Origin: Cytobacillus sp. S13-E01
GTDB taxonomy: Bacteria > Bacillota > Bacilli > Bacillales > Bacillaceae_L
Assembly: GCF_029193815.1 (NCBI RefSeq)
Contig: NZ_JARFVC010000014.1
Location: 1-64,000, forward strand
DNA length: 64,000 nt
Direction: 5' to 3'
The position numbers were made by a program, and so were the translations under genes. Positions within the stretch are counted from its first letter, which is position 1. Each line of letters begins with the position of its first letter. A model generated the notes under the pieces. It worked only from the letters and a program-made list of their open reading frames with translations. It did no database searches and had not been told where the DNA came from. Shown in pieces: positions 17,911-27,261 of the stretch.

Positions 17911-17953
17911 AAGAAGATGAGAGGCCTTAGCTAATAAAGCTTCCCATCTTCTT
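17911..17953 (-). terminator. intercistronic stem-loop between pstS and pstC
   Basis: AAGAAGATG (17911-17919) pairs with CATCTTCTT (17945-17953), with an inner GAGGCC/AAGCTT region. On the minus strand only a weak T-rich tail follows, so it is more likely a partial terminator or RNA-stabilising hairpin that favours pstS mRNA. Confidence 0.6.
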
Positions 17954-17961
17954 TCACATAC

Positions 17962-18948
17962 TTACTTTAACTCTTCTAATTCTCCTACTACTTGCTCAAT
18001 TTCGGCTTCAGTTAATGGAGCAAAACCAGTTTCCTTTGCAACAGTTGGTGCATTCTTCATAGTATAGATAGCGTAATCTAACACTTGTGACTTTTCTTTA
18101 GCCATATTAACATTTAAATAGGTGAATACTGGACGGGTAAATGGAGCATAATCTCCATCTTCTTTTATAGTATCTAAAGATGGTTCAACAGGACCATTTC
18201 CAAAGTCAACCTTTACAGCTGTTAATTTATCTTTATTGTTTACATAGTAACCATATCCAAAGAATCCAATTGCATTTTTGTCTTTTGATACTAAATCAAC
18301 TAACGTGGAATATTCTTGTTGTAGATTTGTTCCTTCAACTAAATCTTGTTCATCGAGGATAACTTCCCAGAAGAATTCATACGTACCATGATTTTCATTT
18401 GGTCCGTAGGCTTGAATTGGTTCGTTCGGGAATCCTTCACGAACATCAGACCAGTTCTTTTTACCTGAGCTTGCAAGGAAGATATCAATAACCTCTTGTT
18501 GTGTAAGTTCAGTAGCCCAGTCATTTTCTGGGTTAATTACAATTGTTAAACCATCTAGTGCAACTTTAAGCTCTTTCACTTCAATTCCAAGCTCCTGAGC
18601 TTTTTCTAGTTCTTCATCTTTAACTTTACGAGAAGCATCATTAAAGTCAGTACCTTCTTCTACTAGAAACTTTTTAAATCCAGCACTTGTTCCAGAACGA
18701 CTTACTTCAACCGATACGTTTTCTTGTTCATTTATCATATAATTTTCTGCCATCTTAGCCATAAACGGATATACAGTACCAGAGCCATCAACTACAACGC
18801 TACCTTCTAATTCAACTGCACCTTCAGCAGTTTCATTTCCTGTTTGTTCCTCATTATTTTCTGTATTTTCAGCATTGCCACATCCAGCAGCAAAAACTAC
18901 TAATACAGTCATAATTAACATAAGAAGTAGGCTTTTAAAGTTTTTCAT
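17962..18948 (-). CDS. pstS: phosphate-binding lipoprotein PstS
   Basis: Extracytoplasmic phosphate-binding protein anchored to the membrane by lipid. The signal peptide ends in VFAAGC with the lipidated Cys23, followed by an acidic linker. Phosphate-site motifs are SGTVYPF (about 56-62) and SRSGTSAGFKKF (about 84-95). The length of 328 residues is normal. It is the first gene of the pst operon, and a PhoP box with a -10 lies directly upstream. Confidence 0.95.
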   Translation of the reverse strand: MKNFKSLLLMLIMTVLVVFAAGCGNAENTENNEEQTGNETAEGAVELEGSVVVDGSGTVYPFMAKMAENYMINEQENVSVEVSRSGTSAGFKKFLVEEGTDFNDASRKVKDEELEKAQELGIEVKELKVALDGLTIVINPENDWATELTQQEVIDIFLASSGKKNWSDVREGFPNEPIQAYGPNENHGTYEFFWEVILDEQDLVEGTNLQQEYSTLVDLVSKDKNAIGFFGYGYYVNNKDKLTAVKVDFGNGPVEPSLDTIKEDGDYAPFTRPVFTYLNVNMAKEKSQVLDYAIYTMKNAPTVAKETGFAPLTEAEIEQVVGELEELK

Positions 18949-18999
18949 TTCTTTTCCCCCTAAAGTGTTGTGATTGATTGTTTTTATTCTACAAGAATT

Positions 19000-19053
19000 A
19001 ATATAAAGGAAAACTATTAATTCCGTTTTAAGGCATTGTAAAGATTTTGTAAA
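19000..19053 (-). promoter_or_regulatory. PhoP box and -10 of the pst operon
   Basis: On the minus strand TTTACA (19053-19048), TTTACA (19042-19037) and TTAAAA (19031-19026) repeat with exact 5-bp spacers, the arrangement bound by PhoP in Bacillus. TATATT at 19005-19000 lies 20 bp further on as a -10. There is no good -35, as expected for an activated promoter. Confidence 0.85.
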
Positions 19054-19127
19054 CTTGAGAAAAACAATGTATATTTTTGTCGAAGATTAGGATGTTGATA
19101 GTCACTATCCTAGTAAATTCAAAAACA

Positions 19128-19165
19128 AAAAAATAGCAAGTCAGCTTAAAAAGCTAAGTTGCTAT
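19128..19165 (-). terminator. rho-independent terminator of pbpA
   Basis: AATAGCAACTTAGCT-tttta-AGCTGACTTGCTATT followed by TTTTT on the minus strand, just after the pbpA stop. Confidence 0.85.
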
Positions 19166-19171
19166 TAGTAT

Positions 19172-21313
19172 TTATTCATCACTATTATCCATTTGACCTT
19201 CTGTCTGGGTTTCCTCAGTCTCATCCACTAAAACAGGTGCCGTTGATCTCTCTTTCCCCTTCAACTCAAAATACTTATCTAAAACACGTCGACCAATTAT
19301 ATTATTAATGGGGTGTCTATCACCATAATTATCATATGCAAATGGAACAACGACCGAGAACGCAACCTCTGGGTTATCATTCGGGGCATAACCTACTAAT
19401 GTTACATTGTAAGCATTGTATAATTTTTTCTTTTCGCCAAATTTCCCTTCGCCATCATAATAAAATGATTCTGCTGTTCCCGTCTTTCCAGCTGGCTTGT
19501 AAGGTGCAGTTCCGAAGAACCCTAAAGCAGTTCCACCATTTTCTTGCATAACTTGCCTAAAGCCTTCCTGAACTCTTTCAATATACTCCATACTCATATC
19601 CACTTTATTTAATATGGTTGGTTCGAATGGCTTTACAACTGGTCCAAGTTGCTCTTGCTCCATAGTCGGCTGACGGATTTCACGAACAATTTTAGGCTGC
19701 ATTCGAAATCCACCGTTGGCAATTGTTGAAACATATTGAGCCATTTGTAAAGGAGTATACGTATCATATTGTCCAATTGTTAAGTCTAATAAGAAACCAG
19801 GAAGACTCGTATCCTTCCCAGTAATCCCAGCAAATTCACCAGGTAAATCAATTCCAGTCTTCACCCCAAGGCCAAACTGACTAAAATAATTTCGAATAGT
19901 TGGGAATACTTCTTGATCAAATGGGAGAGCCTTATACGGACGGTATGTTGCATTTGCTATTGCGATACCTGTCTTAAACATATACACGTTCGATGATCTT
20001 CGTAATGCTGTTAGATCATCAATTATCCCTAATGTAGAAACAGATTTCTTGGGCGGACTCCCCTGTATATAAAGTGTTTCATCTCGCATTCTCGAACCAA
20101 TTTGTAGCACTCCCGTTTGGTAACCTGTTAAGACAGTTGCACCCTTCACAGCAGAACCCATTGTGTAGGCTGAATTCATTGTACCAAGAGCATAATCATC
20201 TAAATCTGGTTTTCCATCTCTTATCACATATTTCTTACCAGCCATTGATAAAAGTTCGCCTGTTTTTGGATCCATCATGACTACAAACACACTGTCTAAA
20301 AAGCGTGTACCAGGTTGCTTTTTAGCATTTAGCAGTTCTTCCTCTATGATTTTTTCAACTTCTTGTTGGAGGTCCATATCGATTGTTAATACTAAATCTT
20401 TTCCTCGTTCACCTTCAGATATTACTTTTGTATCTAGTAAGTTGTTACCTTGCGTAATGTTTTCAATCTTACCCTTTTGTCCATGTAAAACTTCTTCATA
20501 CTGCTCTTCAAGGTAGCTCTTTCCAACGCGGTCGTTACGGTTATAGCCTCTTGCTAAATAGTAGTCTAATTTTTCCCTTGGAAGTCCTTCCTCTGAAGTA
20601 GTAGTATTACCTAATATTGAACGAATCATTGAACCGTATGAATATTTTCTTGCCCAATCAGTTGTCGTATCAATTCCTGGTAGTTCCTCTAGATGTTCAC
20701 TTACAACAGCATATTCCTTATTTGTCACATTATTATTTTTTACTATTTGAGGAGTGAGGGAGTAGCCTTTGTTCAATTCTCGAAAAATAGCAGCAACCTC
20801 CAGTTCAGCTTCAGAGATTTCAGCAAGATCAGCTTCAGTAATCCTATCTAATTGCAATTGATATAACTCGTTATTTGTTATTTCCTTATCATCAAGCATT
20901 TTCAATTCTTCTTTTGTTATTAGCGACTTCGCTTTTTCGTCACGAGTGATTAACCAATAATCTTTAATATCTCGCTCAGTTAACTTTGTTGTTTCTTTCT
21001 CAATAAATGTTGAGAGGTTTTTGGCAACTTCTACCATATCGGTCGGTTTTGTTCCTTGAGCACGTGTATAGGTAATTGCATGTAATGGTTCATTATCAAC
21101 GATTACACGCCCAAACCGATCATAGATTTTGCCTCTAGGAACAGGAGTACTTACTATACTGTTCTCTGTGCGATCAACTTCTTTCTGATAGTTTTCGCCT
21201 TGAACAATCTGGACAACACCAAGCCTAAGTACTAATGCTGAAAATAACAGGAATACCATAAAAAACAACATATTTAAACGAAACGGAACATGTGACTTTT
21301 TCTTTTTTTTCAT
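19172..21313 (-). CDS. pbpA: class B penicillin-binding protein 2 (transpeptidase)
   Basis: Cell-wall D,D-transpeptidase acting in lateral wall synthesis, with one N-terminal membrane anchor (about 12-35 after a KKKKK stretch), a dimerisation domain and a C-terminal transpeptidase domain. In 713-residue numbering the catalytic SAVK starts at Ser387, SSN is at 440-442 and KTG at 610-612. I set the start at 21313 (MKKKKKSHVPF), preceded by AAAGG. A longer frame to 21379 would add 22 residues read from an intergenic repeat copy that begins 27 bp upstream. B. subtilis PBP2A has a similar length. A C-terminal Glu/Thr-rich tail (ETEETQTEGQ) is present. Confidence 0.93.
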   Translation of the reverse strand: MKKKKKSHVPFRLNMLFFMVFLLFSALVLRLGVVQIVQGENYQKEVDRTENSIVSTPVPRGKIYDRFGRVIVDNEPLHAITYTRAQGTKPTDMVEVAKNLSTFIEKETTKLTERDIKDYWLITRDEKAKSLITKEELKMLDDKEITNNELYQLQLDRITEADLAEISEAELEVAAIFRELNKGYSLTPQIVKNNNVTNKEYAVVSEHLEELPGIDTTTDWARKYSYGSMIRSILGNTTTSEEGLPREKLDYYLARGYNRNDRVGKSYLEEQYEEVLHGQKGKIENITQGNNLLDTKVISEGERGKDLVLTIDMDLQQEVEKIIEEELLNAKKQPGTRFLDSVFVVMMDPKTGELLSMAGKKYVIRDGKPDLDDYALGTMNSAYTMGSAVKGATVLTGYQTGVLQIGSRMRDETLYIQGSPPKKSVSTLGIIDDLTALRRSSNVYMFKTGIAIANATYRPYKALPFDQEVFPTIRNYFSQFGLGVKTGIDLPGEFAGITGKDTSLPGFLLDLTIGQYDTYTPLQMAQYVSTIANGGFRMQPKIVREIRQPTMEQEQLGPVVKPFEPTILNKVDMSMEYIERVQEGFRQVMQENGGTALGFFGTAPYKPAGKTGTAESFYYDGEGKFGEKKKLYNAYNVTLVGYAPNDNPEVAFSVVVPFAYDNYGDRHPINNIIGRRVLDKYFELKGKERSTAPVLVDETEETQTEGQMDNSDE

Positions 21314-21340
21314 AGGGACCAACAACCTTTGTTTTTTAAT

Positions 21341-21462
21341 AAGAAAAACGCAGGGCGCCCGCCTATCGGCGACAAGCATAAGACAAGCCGGCTGGAAGGT
21401 TGTTCTTTACCTTCCGGACGGATTGGCTTATACCATAGAGTCGATGGCGCCCGGAGCTAGAC
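21341..21462 (+). repeat. structured intergenic repeat, copy A
   Basis: A 122-bp copy beginning AAGAAAAACGCAGGGCGCC and ending GGCGCCCGGAGCTAGAC. An outer inverted repeat (GGGCGCC/GGCGCCC) encloses a short stem (CGCC-tat-CGGCG) and a long imperfect stem centred on GGAAGG-ttgttcttta-CCTTCC. It differs from copies C and D in a few bases (for example ATACCATAGAG for ATGACCTCGAG). It begins 27 bp before pbpA. An AT-rich tail (ACTAAAACTTGGTACAAATT...) to about 21503 is shared with other copies. Confidence 0.9.
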
Positions 21463-21503
21463 ACTAAAACTTGGTACAAATTTTTATACTTTCTTATCTT
21501 TTA

Positions 21504-21531
21504 ACAAAAGCGCAGGGCGCGCCCGGAGGTA
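21504..21531 (+). repeat. internally deleted copy of the structured repeat
   Basis: AACAAAAGCGCAGGGCGC is joined directly to GCCCGGAGGTACTAGG: both ends of the 122-bp unit without its centre. It follows the tail of copy A. Confidence 0.7.
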
Positions 21532-21632
21532 CTAGGTACAAATTAATTTTCTTTTAAAGAAAGCCTTTTTGGCGATTGCCCTAGTTGCTCTTATCCATTC
21601 AGAATTAATGTACATAAATTTTGATTAGTAGA

Positions 21633-21656
21633 AAAAGACACCAGGACGGTGCCTTA
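21633..21656 (-). terminator. terminator of the MFS transporter gene
   Basis: GGCACC-gtcc-TGGTGTC followed by TTTTTC on the minus strand, 65 bp after the stop codon. Confidence 0.7.
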
Positions 21657-21720
21657 TATATCTATTTTATAAGATACTCTTTGTATTTACCATAATTAAT
21701 TATAGGGACTTTTGCAAACA

Positions 21721-23016
21721 TTAACTTGTCGCCCCACCTTCGCCTTCAGCTAAATCACGGTTAGCAGGAGACTTTATCCTAGTTTTTTTGTTAGACTCCC
21801 CTGGGTCTAGTACTTCAACTTTACGTATAAAGAAATATATAAAGGTATGTCCTGCTCCAATTATAGCTAATAAAATAGGAATACTCTTTTTTTCATCAAA
21901 AAAATAAACTGCAATAAGAAATAATAAAATAGAAATAATCCTACCTGAATTCAAAAATAATTCCCTAACAACAATATATTCAATTCGCATTTTCGCTGCA
22001 TTCCAGCCTTTTCCGATTACATCATAGGTCAATGATACATATGGAACCAATATAATGGGGTATGCAACCGCAATAACTACCGCATAAATAAGTAGCTTCG
22101 TATAGGTAATATCAAACAATATTATATAAATAGAGCCGTATAAAAGTATACCTCCTAACAGTATTGCCATTTTACGGTGTTTCTTTTTTATTAATCGTGT
22201 TACAAGGTAATATGATACAAATGCAACAGCTGAATTCACTAACCCAAATTTCCCCAAAGCTAGTTCACTGTTAGTGGTTATGAAAACTAATACGGAAATA
22301 ACGAACACAAAGGTCCCTTCGCGGATTCCTTGAAAAAAATGAGCATTTGTTATAAGGCGCCAGTTACGATTATTTTTCCTTTCTTGAAGAATTCTCTTAA
22401 ATAAAAAAACTCCTTCTGCTGGTCTTCTTTTAAGAAAGAAGCTAATTATGACTGCTCCTGAAAAAAGTACAAGAGAAATTGTAAATATCACAGTATACCC
22501 AGTAAACTTTTCCATTGTTGAAATAATATAACCAGCTACAATCGGACCAATCATTCCAGCAAAGGAACCAAGAAGTCCTAAAAAGCCATTAAAGAAGTCA
22601 CGTGTTTCAGGCTCTGTTATTTCAAAGGTTAGTACATTAAATGCTAACCAATAGAAACCATATCCAATACCTAAAGAACCACCTAATACAGGTAGAAAAT
22701 GGGAGGCATTTTCTCCAATTAATAAGACTGTTATAAAGAAAATGGCTAAACAGGATACACCTAATCTAAGTACAATTACTCGGTCGATTTTCTTGGCCCA
22801 TCTACCTGCCAATAAAAATGCTAATGGTTGCATGACAACAATCGAAAGATTATAAATCCCTAGATCAAAAAATTCACCAGATTGTTTCCATAAATAAACA
22901 TTAACAAAGGTATTGGATAGGGCGACACTTAGGGAATATAATCCTCCTATAACTAGTAGTAGCACTAAATCTTTATTAATTTCTATATCTCCAATTACTT
23001 TTTTGAAACCAAACAT
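21721..23016 (-). CDS. yqgE: MFS transporter (YqgE family)
   Basis: A 431-residue polytopic protein with about 12 predicted membrane helices and a central cytosolic loop (KRILQERKNNRNWRL). The family loop RWAKKIDRVIVLRLG after helix 2 is the MFS A-motif position. The start at 23016 (MFGFKK) has GGGGAG 6 nt upstream; a TTG at 23055 would add 13 residues but has no ribosome-binding site. Length and position between pbpA and sodA agree with B. subtilis yqgE. The substrate is unknown. Confidence 0.85.
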   Translation of the reverse strand: MFGFKKVIGDIEINKDLVLLLVIGGLYSLSVALSNTFVNVYLWKQSGEFFDLGIYNLSIVVMQPLAFLLAGRWAKKIDRVIVLRLGVSCLAIFFITVLLIGENASHFLPVLGGSLGIGYGFYWLAFNVLTFEITEPETRDFFNGFLGLLGSFAGMIGPIVAGYIISTMEKFTGYTVIFTISLVLFSGAVIISFFLKRRPAEGVFLFKRILQERKNNRNWRLITNAHFFQGIREGTFVFVISVLVFITTNSELALGKFGLVNSAVAFVSYYLVTRLIKKKHRKMAILLGGILLYGSIYIILFDITYTKLLIYAVVIAVAYPIILVPYVSLTYDVIGKGWNAAKMRIEYIVVRELFLNSGRIISILLFLIAVYFFDEKKSIPILLAIIGAGHTFIYFFIRKVEVLDPGESNKKTRIKSPANRDLAEGEGGATS

Positions 23017-23061
23017 AGCGGACTCCCCTTCTTCATCTATTCGGTAGTTTGCCAAAAAGCC

Positions 23062-23099
23062 GATATAGATATTCGAAAATGATATAGATATTCGAAAAT
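23062..23099. repeat. 19-bp perfect tandem duplication
   Basis: GATATAGATATTCGAAAAT occurs twice with no gap (23062-23080, 23081-23099), 46 bp upstream of the MFS start. Each unit contains ATATTCGAAAAT, an imperfect palindrome. It could be an operator pair or a recent slippage duplication. Confidence 0.7.
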
Positions 23100-23127
23100 A
23101 GGGAAGTTGTTCAAAATTAAGGTACGA

Positions 23128-23162
23128 AAAAAGCTACAGAGAATTACTTCTCATGTAGCTTT
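23128..23162 (-). terminator. rho-independent terminator of sodA
   Basis: AGCTACATGAGAA-gtaa-TTCTCTGTAGCT followed by TTTTT on the minus strand, just after the sodA stop. Confidence 0.9.
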
Positions 23163-23173
23163 CATTGACCATT

Positions 23174-23782
23174 TTATTTTGCTGCACTATAAAGTTTAGC
23201 AACTTCATCCCAGTTCACAACATTGAAGAATGCTGCTACATAATCAGGACGACGGTTTTGATAGTTTAGGTAGTAAGCATGCTCCCAAACGTCTACACCC
23301 AGAACTGGAGTTTTGCCTTCCATTAAAGGTGAATCTTGATTTGGTGTACTAGTTACTTCTAACTCACCATTGTTTACAACTAACCAAGCCCAACCAGACC
23401 CAAAGCGAGTTGCTGCTGCTTTAGCAAACTCTTCTTTGAATGAAGCGAAGCTACCGAATTTACTGTTGATAGCATCTGCTAATTCACCAGTTGGCTCTCC
23501 GCCACCATTTGGAGATAGAAGTGTCCAGAAAAGGCTGTGGTTAGCATGTCCGCCACCGTTATTACGTACTGCTGTACGTACTGCTTCAGGAACAGCATCT
23601 AAGTTAGAAATTAGATCTTCAACACTTTTGCTTAATAATTCTTCGTTTCCTGATAATGCAGCATTTACATTAGTAATGTAAGTGTTGTGGTGCTTTGTGT
23701 GGTGAATATTCATTGTTTCTTTGTCAATGTGTGGTTCTAATGCATCGTAAGCGTAAGGTAATTGTGGTAGTTCAAAAGCCAT
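23174..23782 (-). CDS. sodA: superoxide dismutase, Mn type
   Basis: Cytosolic enzyme that dismutates superoxide to oxygen and hydrogen peroxide. All four metal ligands are in place in the 202-residue frame: His27, His82, Asp164 and His168 (DVWEH). GGGHANHS precedes His82. The start at 23782 ([10 protein letters not shown]) is fixed by AAGGAGG 9 nt upstream; a longer frame to 23836 is an artefact. It lies between yqgC and yqgE, as in B. subtilis. Confidence 0.97.
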   Translation of the reverse strand: MAFELPQLPYAYDALEPHIDKETMNIHHTKHHNTYITNVNAALSGNEELLSKSVEDLISNLDAVPEAVRTAVRNNGGGHANHSLFWTLLSPNGGGEPTGELADAINSKFGSFASFKEEFAKAAATRFGSGWAWLVVNNGELEVTSTPNQDSPLMEGKTPVLGVDVWEHAYYLNYQNRRPDYVAAFFNVVNWDEVAKLYSAAK

Positions 23783-23866
23783 AATTAAATTCCTCCTTGT
23801 ATTATGTAACAAATTTAAAAAACTTAGGCGAAACAAATAATAGTGTTTCCCAAGTTGATTACTTTT

Positions 23867-23895
23867 ACATTACCAAAAGTACCATAAAATATCAA
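23867..23895 (-). promoter_or_regulatory. candidate SigA promoter of sodA
   Basis: TTGATA (23895-23890), 17-bp spacer, TAATGT (23872-23867) on the minus strand, 85 bp before the sodA start. The -10 matches only partly, so this is tentative. Confidence 0.4.
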
Positions 23896-23951
23896 TTAAT
23901 AAGCACCTTGTATAAGATTACCTATCCTGCGATGTTTTATACCAAGCGCAG

Positions 23952-24434
23952 TTAGATTACCACAAATAAAAAGTATGCTATCATTACTGCTTGAATTACT
24001 CCTTTAGCAACAACCCCACTTAAGAAACCAAGCAGAGAACCAACCCCGATTTTAATCGCTTTTTTAAATTCAGTCTTATGAACAATTACTTCTCCAATAA
24101 TTGCACCAGCAAATGGTCCAATGATAATTCCTGCTACTGGTATAACAAAGGGTCCAATTAACAAACCAATTGTGCTGCCCCAAATTGCTGCTTTACTTCC
24201 ACCGAATTTTTTTACTCCAAATAAATTAGTAAAGTAATCCGTTCCAAGTAATATAACAAAAAATATCAATTGTATGATCCAAAACAAAATCGTTAGGTTG
24301 TCAAAGCCAAATGCAAACCCATATACAATAAAGCCTACAGCAATAAAAATAACACTCGGAATAATAGGATAAATCAAGCCAATAAATGAAACCACAAAAC
24401 AAGCTATTATTATGATCCAATAAATAATATCCAT
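23952..24434 (-). CDS. yqgC: DUF456 family membrane protein YqgC
   Basis: A 160-residue integral membrane protein with four or five hydrophobic segments and glycine-rich repeats ([26 protein letters not shown], about 89-114), typical of DUF456. The function of the family is unknown. AAGGAG precedes the ATG at 24434. It lies between the Na/Pi cotransporter and sodA; the synteny with B. subtilis supports the name. Confidence 0.88.
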   Translation of the reverse strand: MDIIYWIIIIACFVVSFIGLIYPIIPSVIFIAVGFIVYGFAFGFDNLTILFWIIQLIFFVILLGTDYFTNLFGVKKFGGSKAAIWGSTIGLLIGPFVIPVAGIIIGPFAGAIIGEVIVHKTEFKKAIKIGVGSLLGFLSGVVAKGVIQAVMIAYFLFVVI

Positions 24435-24457
24435 ATGTCACTTAACTCCTTTAACGT

Positions 24458-24490
24458 AAAAAAATGCAAAGGATTTCTCCCCTGCATTTA
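24458..24490 (-). terminator. terminator of the Na/Pi cotransporter gene
   Basis: AAATGCA-gggagaaatcct-TTGCATTTTTTT on the minus strand lies 30 bp after the stop codon. Confidence 0.75.
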
Positions 24491-24520
24491 GTATATAGTA
24501 ATTTATTCCACTTTACGAAC

Positions 24521-26152
24521 TTAGTGTCGTTCTCCAAGTACTGCTTCCGCGATATTTACCGCATGATCACCAATTCGCTCAAGGTTACTGATGATGTCAA
24601 CAAACACAATCCCTGCTTGACCTGAACACTTGCCTTCATTCAATCGAAGAATATGTTTTTTACGTAACGAGCGTTCCATAGTGTCGATTTGTTCTTCCAT
24701 CTTTACAACTTCGATTGCTGCTTTTTTATCATCATCCTCTAGAGATTTAAAGGCAGCTTTTATGGTCGTAGTTGTTAGAGTAAACATATCTTGCAAATCA
24801 GCTAAAGCTGATTCGGTTAGGAGTACCTTATTTGAAATTTGATATTCAACAAGTTCGACGACATTTTCAAAATGATCCCCAATTCGTTCGATATCTCGTA
24901 CTGTGTTGACCAAAGTTGAATGTAACTCTGATTCTGATTCAGACAATGAACTTGAAGAAAGCTTAACAAGATAGTCTGTAATTTTTCTATCCAAATTGTT
25001 AATTGCATCTTCTATTTGTAAAGCAGTATCAGCGTGTTTTTGCTGTTTATTAATTAAGTAGTTATTTGTTTCTTCCATCCCCAGGACAGCAAATTGTCCC
25101 ATTCTGATCACTTCCTCTTTTGCTTGACCAATAGCTATGGAAGGTGATTGCTCAATAAAGATCGGATCTAAATGTTTTGCTTTATATTCAACAACCGAAT
25201 CCTCACCAGGAATTATTTTAGTTACAATTATTGCTAGTAACGCAATAAATGGGAACTGAATAATTACATTCGTTATATTAAATGTACCGTGAGCAAATGC
25301 AATTGTCATCTCGGGGTTAAGCCCGAGCATCGATTGTAGTCCTTCGATTACTCTTGAATACAAAGGTAAAATGATTAAAAAGATTGCTGTACCTAGTAAA
25401 TTGAAAATAACATGCGTTAATGCAGCTCTTCTTGCAGCAATTGAGGCACCAATTGAGGCTAAAATAGCTGTAATGGTTGTCCCAATGTTATCACCAAATA
25501 GGACTGGTAGAGCAGCATCTAGGTTAATTAAGCCTTCTCCAAATAGTTCTTGTAGGATTCCGATAGTTGCACTTGAACTTTGGACGATAACTGTAAATAC
25601 AGTACCGATAACAACCCCTAGAATTGGGTTTGAACTCATGCTTACCGTTAAATCATGAAATGCTTCTAATGCTCGTAATGGCTTCATACCATCACCCATC
25701 ATTTCAAGTCCTAAGAATAATGCACCAAACCCGAAAACGATTTGTCCAAAATTATGCACTCTTTTACTTTTAAAGAAGAATAAAAGTATTGCACCAGCAG
25801 CAATGATAGGTAATGAGTAATCGGTTATTTTAATCCCAATAATAAATGCCGTTACTGTCGTTCCAATATTGGCACCCATGATTACCCCAATAGCTTGCCT
25901 TAAATTCATAAAGCCAGCACTAACTAGACCAACGACAATAACTGTAGTCCCACTACTGGTTTGTAGTAGTATCGTAACAAATATACCAGCGAGTACTCCC
26001 ATAAAAGGATTTGTTGTGAATCGGTCCAAAATGTCTCTTAATTTATCTCCAGCAGACTTCTGTAAGCCATCCCCCATATATTTTATTCCAAATAAGAATA
26101 TACCAAGGCCACCAATAAACTCAAAAATCATTTTTTGGATATCTAGTTCCAA
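24521..26152 (-). CDS. Na+/phosphate cotransporter family protein with PhoU-like domain
   Basis: A 543-residue membrane protein. The first ~330 residues contain the two inverted NptA/Na-Pi-cotransporter repeats with the signature QTSSGTTV (about 64-71) and its partner QSSSATIG (about 190-197). A cytosolic PhoU-like helical domain (about 345-540) follows, with RIGDHFENV and RIGDHAVNIAEA. It probably moves phosphate or another anion with sodium. The TTG start at 26152 has a weak AGGGG site; the next ATG lacks one. It is not part of the pst operon but adds a second phosphate-related system nearby. No convincing PhoP box is seen before it. Confidence 0.88.
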   Translation of the reverse strand: MELDIQKMIFEFIGGLGIFLFGIKYMGDGLQKSAGDKLRDILDRFTTNPFMGVLAGIFVTILLQTSSGTTVIVVGLVSAGFMNLRQAIGVIMGANIGTTVTAFIIGIKITDYSLPIIAAGAILLFFFKSKRVHNFGQIVFGFGALFLGLEMMGDGMKPLRALEAFHDLTVSMSSNPILGVVIGTVFTVIVQSSSATIGILQELFGEGLINLDAALPVLFGDNIGTTITAILASIGASIAARRAALTHVIFNLLGTAIFLIILPLYSRVIEGLQSMLGLNPEMTIAFAHGTFNITNVIIQFPFIALLAIIVTKIIPGEDSVVEYKAKHLDPIFIEQSPSIAIGQAKEEVIRMGQFAVLGMEETNNYLINKQQKHADTALQIEDAINNLDRKITDYLVKLSSSSLSESESELHSTLVNTVRDIERIGDHFENVVELVEYQISNKVLLTESALADLQDMFTLTTTTIKAAFKSLEDDDKKAAIEVVKMEEQIDTMERSLRKKHILRLNEGKCSGQAGIVFVDIISNLERIGDHAVNIAEAVLGERH

Positions 26153-26332
26153 GTCTTTTCAACCCCTATGTATTTAATAGTTCGACAAAATAATACAAAC
26201 CCTTAAAAAGGGTAACTTAACAGTGCTGTGTTGTAAAGCTTTTTCACTGCAATTTTTTTGTTTATTTTTCCTTGTTAAATTAAGATTACCTCGTTAAAAT
26301 AATGAATGAATGTACTAAAAGGATGTGTTTTG

Positions 26333-27100
26333 ATGTCTGTGTTCAAACAATTTTATAAGAGCGTGTATTCACCAAGAGATATTTCTTCTTATCGTTTCCA
26401 AGGGATAGGCAAAACTATACTGTTTGTTTTCCTTTTATCTTTACTGTCAATGCTACCAACAGGATATTTTATTACTAGTGACCTTACTAATGGCATTTCA
26501 TACCTTGAAGATATTTTTCAAGAGGATTTGCCTGAATTTAAAATTGAAAATGGGAAGTTAATTTCTTCATCGACTGAGCCATTTACTATTCGTAATGATG
26601 ACTTTACCTTCATATTAGATAGTACTGGAACGATTACGTCTCGTGATGTAGAATCCTACCCTTATACCATTGCACTTTTACAGGACGAGTTAATCATTTA
26701 TAGTAATGCAAATCTTCAAACCTTTGATTATACGATGGTAGAGGATATGGTAATTACCGATAACGATATACGTTCTTTTTTTAACACTTTTCAATCAGCA
26801 TTGCCAATTCTTATCCCGATGATTCTCCTAATGCTTTATATCATGGTAAGTGGTTTGAAGTTTATTGAAGTCACTTTAATTGGTCTAATTGGTTTACTAT
26901 TGAAAAATATAGTAGGTGTGAATTTACGCTTTCGTCATACTTGGATTATCGCAGCATATAGTGTGACCATTTCAACCGTGTTCTTTACAATTATGGAAGC
27001 AGTTAGAGCTCAGGTTCCATATGCTGCCTTTTTAAACTGGGCTGTTTCAGTATTTGTTTTATACCTAGCATTTAAAGAAATTCCTAAACGTAAAAAATAA
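26333..27100 (+). CDS. yqgB: DUF1189 family membrane protein YqgB
   Basis: A 255-residue protein with one N-terminal membrane helix (about 23-43), an extracytoplasmic domain of ~110 residues and three or four C-terminal membrane helices, the DUF1189 layout. The family's function is unknown; position matches B. subtilis yqgB. I use the ATG at 26333 because AAAAGGATG lies 7-8 nt before it; the frame opens 27 bp earlier without a ribosome-binding site. It ends in a basic tail (EIPKRKK). Confidence 0.83.
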   Translation: MSVFKQFYKSVYSPRDISSYRFQGIGKTILFVFLLSLLSMLPTGYFITSDLTNGISYLEDIFQEDLPEFKIENGKLISSSTEPFTIRNDDFTFILDSTGTITSRDVESYPYTIALLQDELIIYSNANLQTFDYTMVEDMVITDNDIRSFFNTFQSALPILIPMILLMLYIMVSGLKFIEVTLIGLIGLLLKNIVGVNLRFRHTWIIAAYSVTISTVFFTIMEAVRAQVPYAAFLNWAVSVFVLYLAFKEIPKRKK

Positions 27101-27106
27101 AAAATG

Positions 27107-27165
27107 CGAAGGGTGCGGAGCTAGACAGCAAAACTAGGTTAGAACATTAATACTTTCTTATTCTT
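27107..27165 (+). repeat. 3' fragment of the structured repeat
   Basis: GAAGGGTGCGGAGCTAGACAGCAAAACTAGGTTAG and then AATACTTTCTTATTCTTA match the right end and AT-rich tail of the 122-bp family; the left part and centre are missing. Confidence 0.6.
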
Positions 27166-27261
27166 AGATTTCGTATTACCTATAAGGAATACTTTTTTTG
27201 TCATTTTTTAAAGTGGACAAGCATATTGTTAACTAACGTACTATTTAAGGAGGTTAACAAT

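Noticed and set aside
23783-23836. 18-residue extension of SodA
   Set aside because: A very strong AAGGAGG lies 9 nt before the ATG at 23782 and all SodA proteins begin there.
26155-26300. PhoP box before the Na/Pi cotransporter
   Set aside because: One TTTACA is present but no properly spaced repeats follow, unlike the site before pstS.
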